Assembly (NCBI GenBank): GCA_021378565.1
Contig: JAACJU010000001.1
Span: 124,001-188,000, forward strand
Length of the DNA: 64,000 nucleotides
Direction: 5' to 3'
Source: Arcobacter sp. LC1
GTDB lineage: Bacteria; Campylobacterota; Campylobacteria; Campylobacterales; Arcobacteraceae
This document shows, in pieces, positions 62,440-64,000 of this stretch. The translations under genes were made by a program, and so were the position numbers. The notes below the pieces were generated by a model. It did no database searches, was not told the origin of the DNA, and saw only the letters and a program-made list of their open reading frames with translations. The number at the start of each line of letters is the position of its first letter. The stretch's first letter is position 1.

Positions 62440-63201
62440 TTAACTCATTTTTCTTTTATTTTCAATCCAAGCTAAAAAACCTTTTACGGAACTTTCATCT
62501 TTTGTTGAAAATTCTAAAATATCAGCTTTTGGATTTAATTTTTTTGCCATTTCTTTTTCTTGCTTTAAATCATAATCAAAATAATCCAATAAATCAGTTT
62601 TAGTAAAAATAATCAAATCAGCCGCCCTAAACATCACAGGATATTTTACGATTTTATCTTCACCCTCAGGAACTGAAACCAAAACAACATTTAAATGCGT
62701 CCCAACATCATAAGAAGCTGGGCAAACTAAATTGCCAACATTTTCAACAAAACAAACATCAATTTTTTTTAAATCAATATTATGCATAGCTTTGTGAGTC
62801 ATAAAAGCATCAAGATGACAAGATGAACCTGTTTGAATCTGCACAGCTTGGATACCTTTTGCTTTTAGTCTATCTGCATCTTTGTTTGTCTCCAAATCTC
62901 CTTCAATCACTCCAAAAGTAAATTTTGCAAAAGGAACAATGCTTTCAAGCAAACTAGTTTTTCCACTACCTGGACTTGACATAAGATTTATTCCCAAAAC
63001 ATTATTTTCATCAAGATGTAAGCGATTATGCTCAGCTTCTTGGTCATTTTTATCTAATATTTTTTTTATTACCGCAATTGTTTTACCATCATTTAATTGT
63101 GGGTTTTTACTTATAATTTCTCTTGCTACTTTTTTTTGAGTATTTTCATCTAAAACTTTAACTTCTTCTTTTTCTAACGAACATCCACAATCTTTGCACA
63201 T
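62440..63201 (-). CDS. hypB: Hydrogenase nickel-incorporation GTPase HypB
   Basis: HypB is the GTPase that drives nickel transfer in NiFe-hydrogenase maturation. The 253-residue product starts MCKDCGCSLEK, a CxxCGC-like high-affinity nickel motif, has the Walker A SSPGSGKTS at 75-83, and GDLETNKDADRL and FVENVGNLVCPASYD, all typical. There is no His-rich stretch. It is first in the hypB-C-D-E-A unit. Neither hydrogenase subunits nor hypF are in the window. Confidence 0.97.
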   Translation of the reverse strand: MCKDCGCSLEKEEVKVLDENTQKKVAREIISKNPQLNDGKTIAVIKKILDKNDQEAEHNRLHLDENNVLGINLMSSPGSGKTSLLESIVPFAKFTFGVIEGDLETNKDADRLKAKGIQAVQIQTGSSCHLDAFMTHKAMHNIDLKKIDVCFVENVGNLVCPASYDVGTHLNVVLVSVPEGEDKIVKYPVMFRAADLIIFTKTDLLDYFDYDLKQEKEMAKKLNPKADILEFSTKDESSVKGFLAWIENKRKMS

Positions 63202-63304
63202 TTCTATTTCCTTTATTAACTTATTTTAAGTTTTTATATATTTTACTCATTTTTCTTAAAAAAGAAATTATTATTTTATTTTCTTAGGTATTTTTAGGAC
63301 TCTT

Positions 63305-63982
63305 TTGTTAAAATATATTATGGATTTTAATAAGTGTATATTTTGCCAGAAAACAAGTCTTTTAGTTTTAAAAAATTCTTATTTAAGATGTAAAACTTGT
63401 AAAAAAAAATATTCTTTAAAATATTTAAAGCAAGAACTTAAAATACTAGAATTATTTTGTGAAAATTTTAGTGCAAATGAGGCAAGCAAGAAACTAGCAC
63501 TAAATTATAAAACAATCTCTCAAAAATATAAATTTTTTAGACAAATTTGCGCAATTTATTTACAAAATTTATATTATAAAAATAAAACTAATAAAAATAT
63601 TTATGAAGAATTTTATTATTTCACAAAAAAACAAAAACTAAATAAAAAAAAATCACTTTTTGAGGCAATAAATATCATTGCTTTTTATGAAAATAAAAGA
63701 ATTTTTTGTATTTTAATGCCAAAATTAAATAAAAGCGGAGACTATAAAAGTGATAAGATTTTTGAAACCTATTTAAGTCAAAGAAAAATAAAAGAAAATT
63801 CTCTTGGAAATGCAAAATTAAAAAATTTTTGGTTATTTTTAGAAAAAAATCTTCTAAAATACAAGGGAATAAATCAAGAAAACTTTTTTTATTACTTAAA
63901 AGAAAGTGAATTTAAATATAATTTTTCAAAAACTATGGCTAAAAAAATCTTGCAAAAAGAATTTTTAAACTATAAAGTTTAG
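63305..63982 (+). CDS. IS1595/ISXO2-like transposase-derived protein
   Basis: 225 residues. The N-terminus has a zinc ribbon (CIFCQK and CKTCKK, about 11-36), then a helix-turn-helix (ANEASKKLALNYKTISQKYKF). The C-terminus, NAKLKNFWLFLEKNLLKYKGINQENFFYYLKESEFKYNF, resembles the end of the IS1595 DDE domain. The acidic strand motifs of the DDE triad are not evident between them, so I consider it degenerate or domesticated. The TTG at 63305 has AGGA 5 nt upstream; ATG at 63320 is an alternative. It is a likely non-mobile remnant or regulator. Confidence 0.7.
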   Translation: MLKYIMDFNKCIFCQKTSLLVLKNSYLRCKTCKKKYSLKYLKQELKILELFCENFSANEASKKLALNYKTISQKYKFFRQICAIYLQNLYYKNKTNKNIYEEFYYFTKKQKLNKKKSLFEAINIIAFYENKRIFCILMPKLNKSGDYKSDKIFETYLSQRKIKENSLGNAKLKNFWLFLEKNLLKYKGINQENFFYYLKESEFKYNFSKTMAKKILQKEFLNYKV

Positions 63983-64000
63983 ACTACGAATTTTACATTA

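Overview
The window is a low-GC, gene-dense chromosome segment from a Campylobacter-like member of the Campylobacterota (Epsilonproteobacteria). This rests on gene content and recalled gene order, not on a database search: ubiX-coaD-tmk-hisS-speA, secA beside lolA with a LolC-like permease, ftsA-ftsZ behind a PpiD-like gene, cbpA-hspR with an HspR operator, rplI-hslV-hslU, and hypBCDEA. I found no rRNA, tRNA, CRISPR array, prophage or intact insertion sequence, and no long poly-G/C contingency tract.

Layout. 1-3295 (minus): rplI, three unannotated-type small ORFs, hslV, hslU, a receiver-like small protein and the start of tatD. 3386-4015: a serine-recombinase-like protein that lacks its nucleophile. 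4204-8846 (plus): ubiX, coaD, tmk, hisS, speA, all overlapping. 8876-14372: a TSUP exporter, uvrA, a FlaG-like protein and a CNNM/CBS membrane protein. 14395-14721: the RNase P RNA on the minus strand. 14745-19574: lolA, secA, an ABC permease and a small lipoprotein.

19653-29528 (minus) is a compact purine operon, purE-K-L-C-F-M-D, ending in a clear intrinsic terminator. It carries the large one-chain PurL and a Bacillus-type PurF with a propeptide and four cluster cysteines. The first codons of purL contain a run of ten A, and the rest of the gene is one frame away from its start codon. The full 1263-residue enzyme therefore needs slippage or frameshifting, unless this is a mutation or a homopolymer error. 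I consider this the most interesting point in the window.

29769-43131: yqhD, a flagellin-tail-like protein, an OPT transporter, a Wzz-like protein, ppx/gppA, pssA, a SulP transporter, an AEC transporter, ttcA, a small ORF with moeA, and a Ste24-type protease. 43148-52878: a YbgC thioesterase, a 696-residue unknown protein, an APC permease, uvrC, alr, a Sel1 protein, adk, and cbpA-hspR behind a near-perfect HAIR operator. 52904-63982: ftsZ, ftsA, a PpiD-like chaperone, recD2, a small His/Lys-tailed protein, the NiFe-hydrogenase maturation genes hypA-E-D-C-B (transcribed B to A), and an IS1595-like transposase-derived protein.

Most of the window is housekeeping. Points for a second look are the purL tract and the apparent foreign origin of the pur operon, the catalytically altered recombinase, small ORFs, a tatD gene with no standard start codon, and several hairpins or operators.
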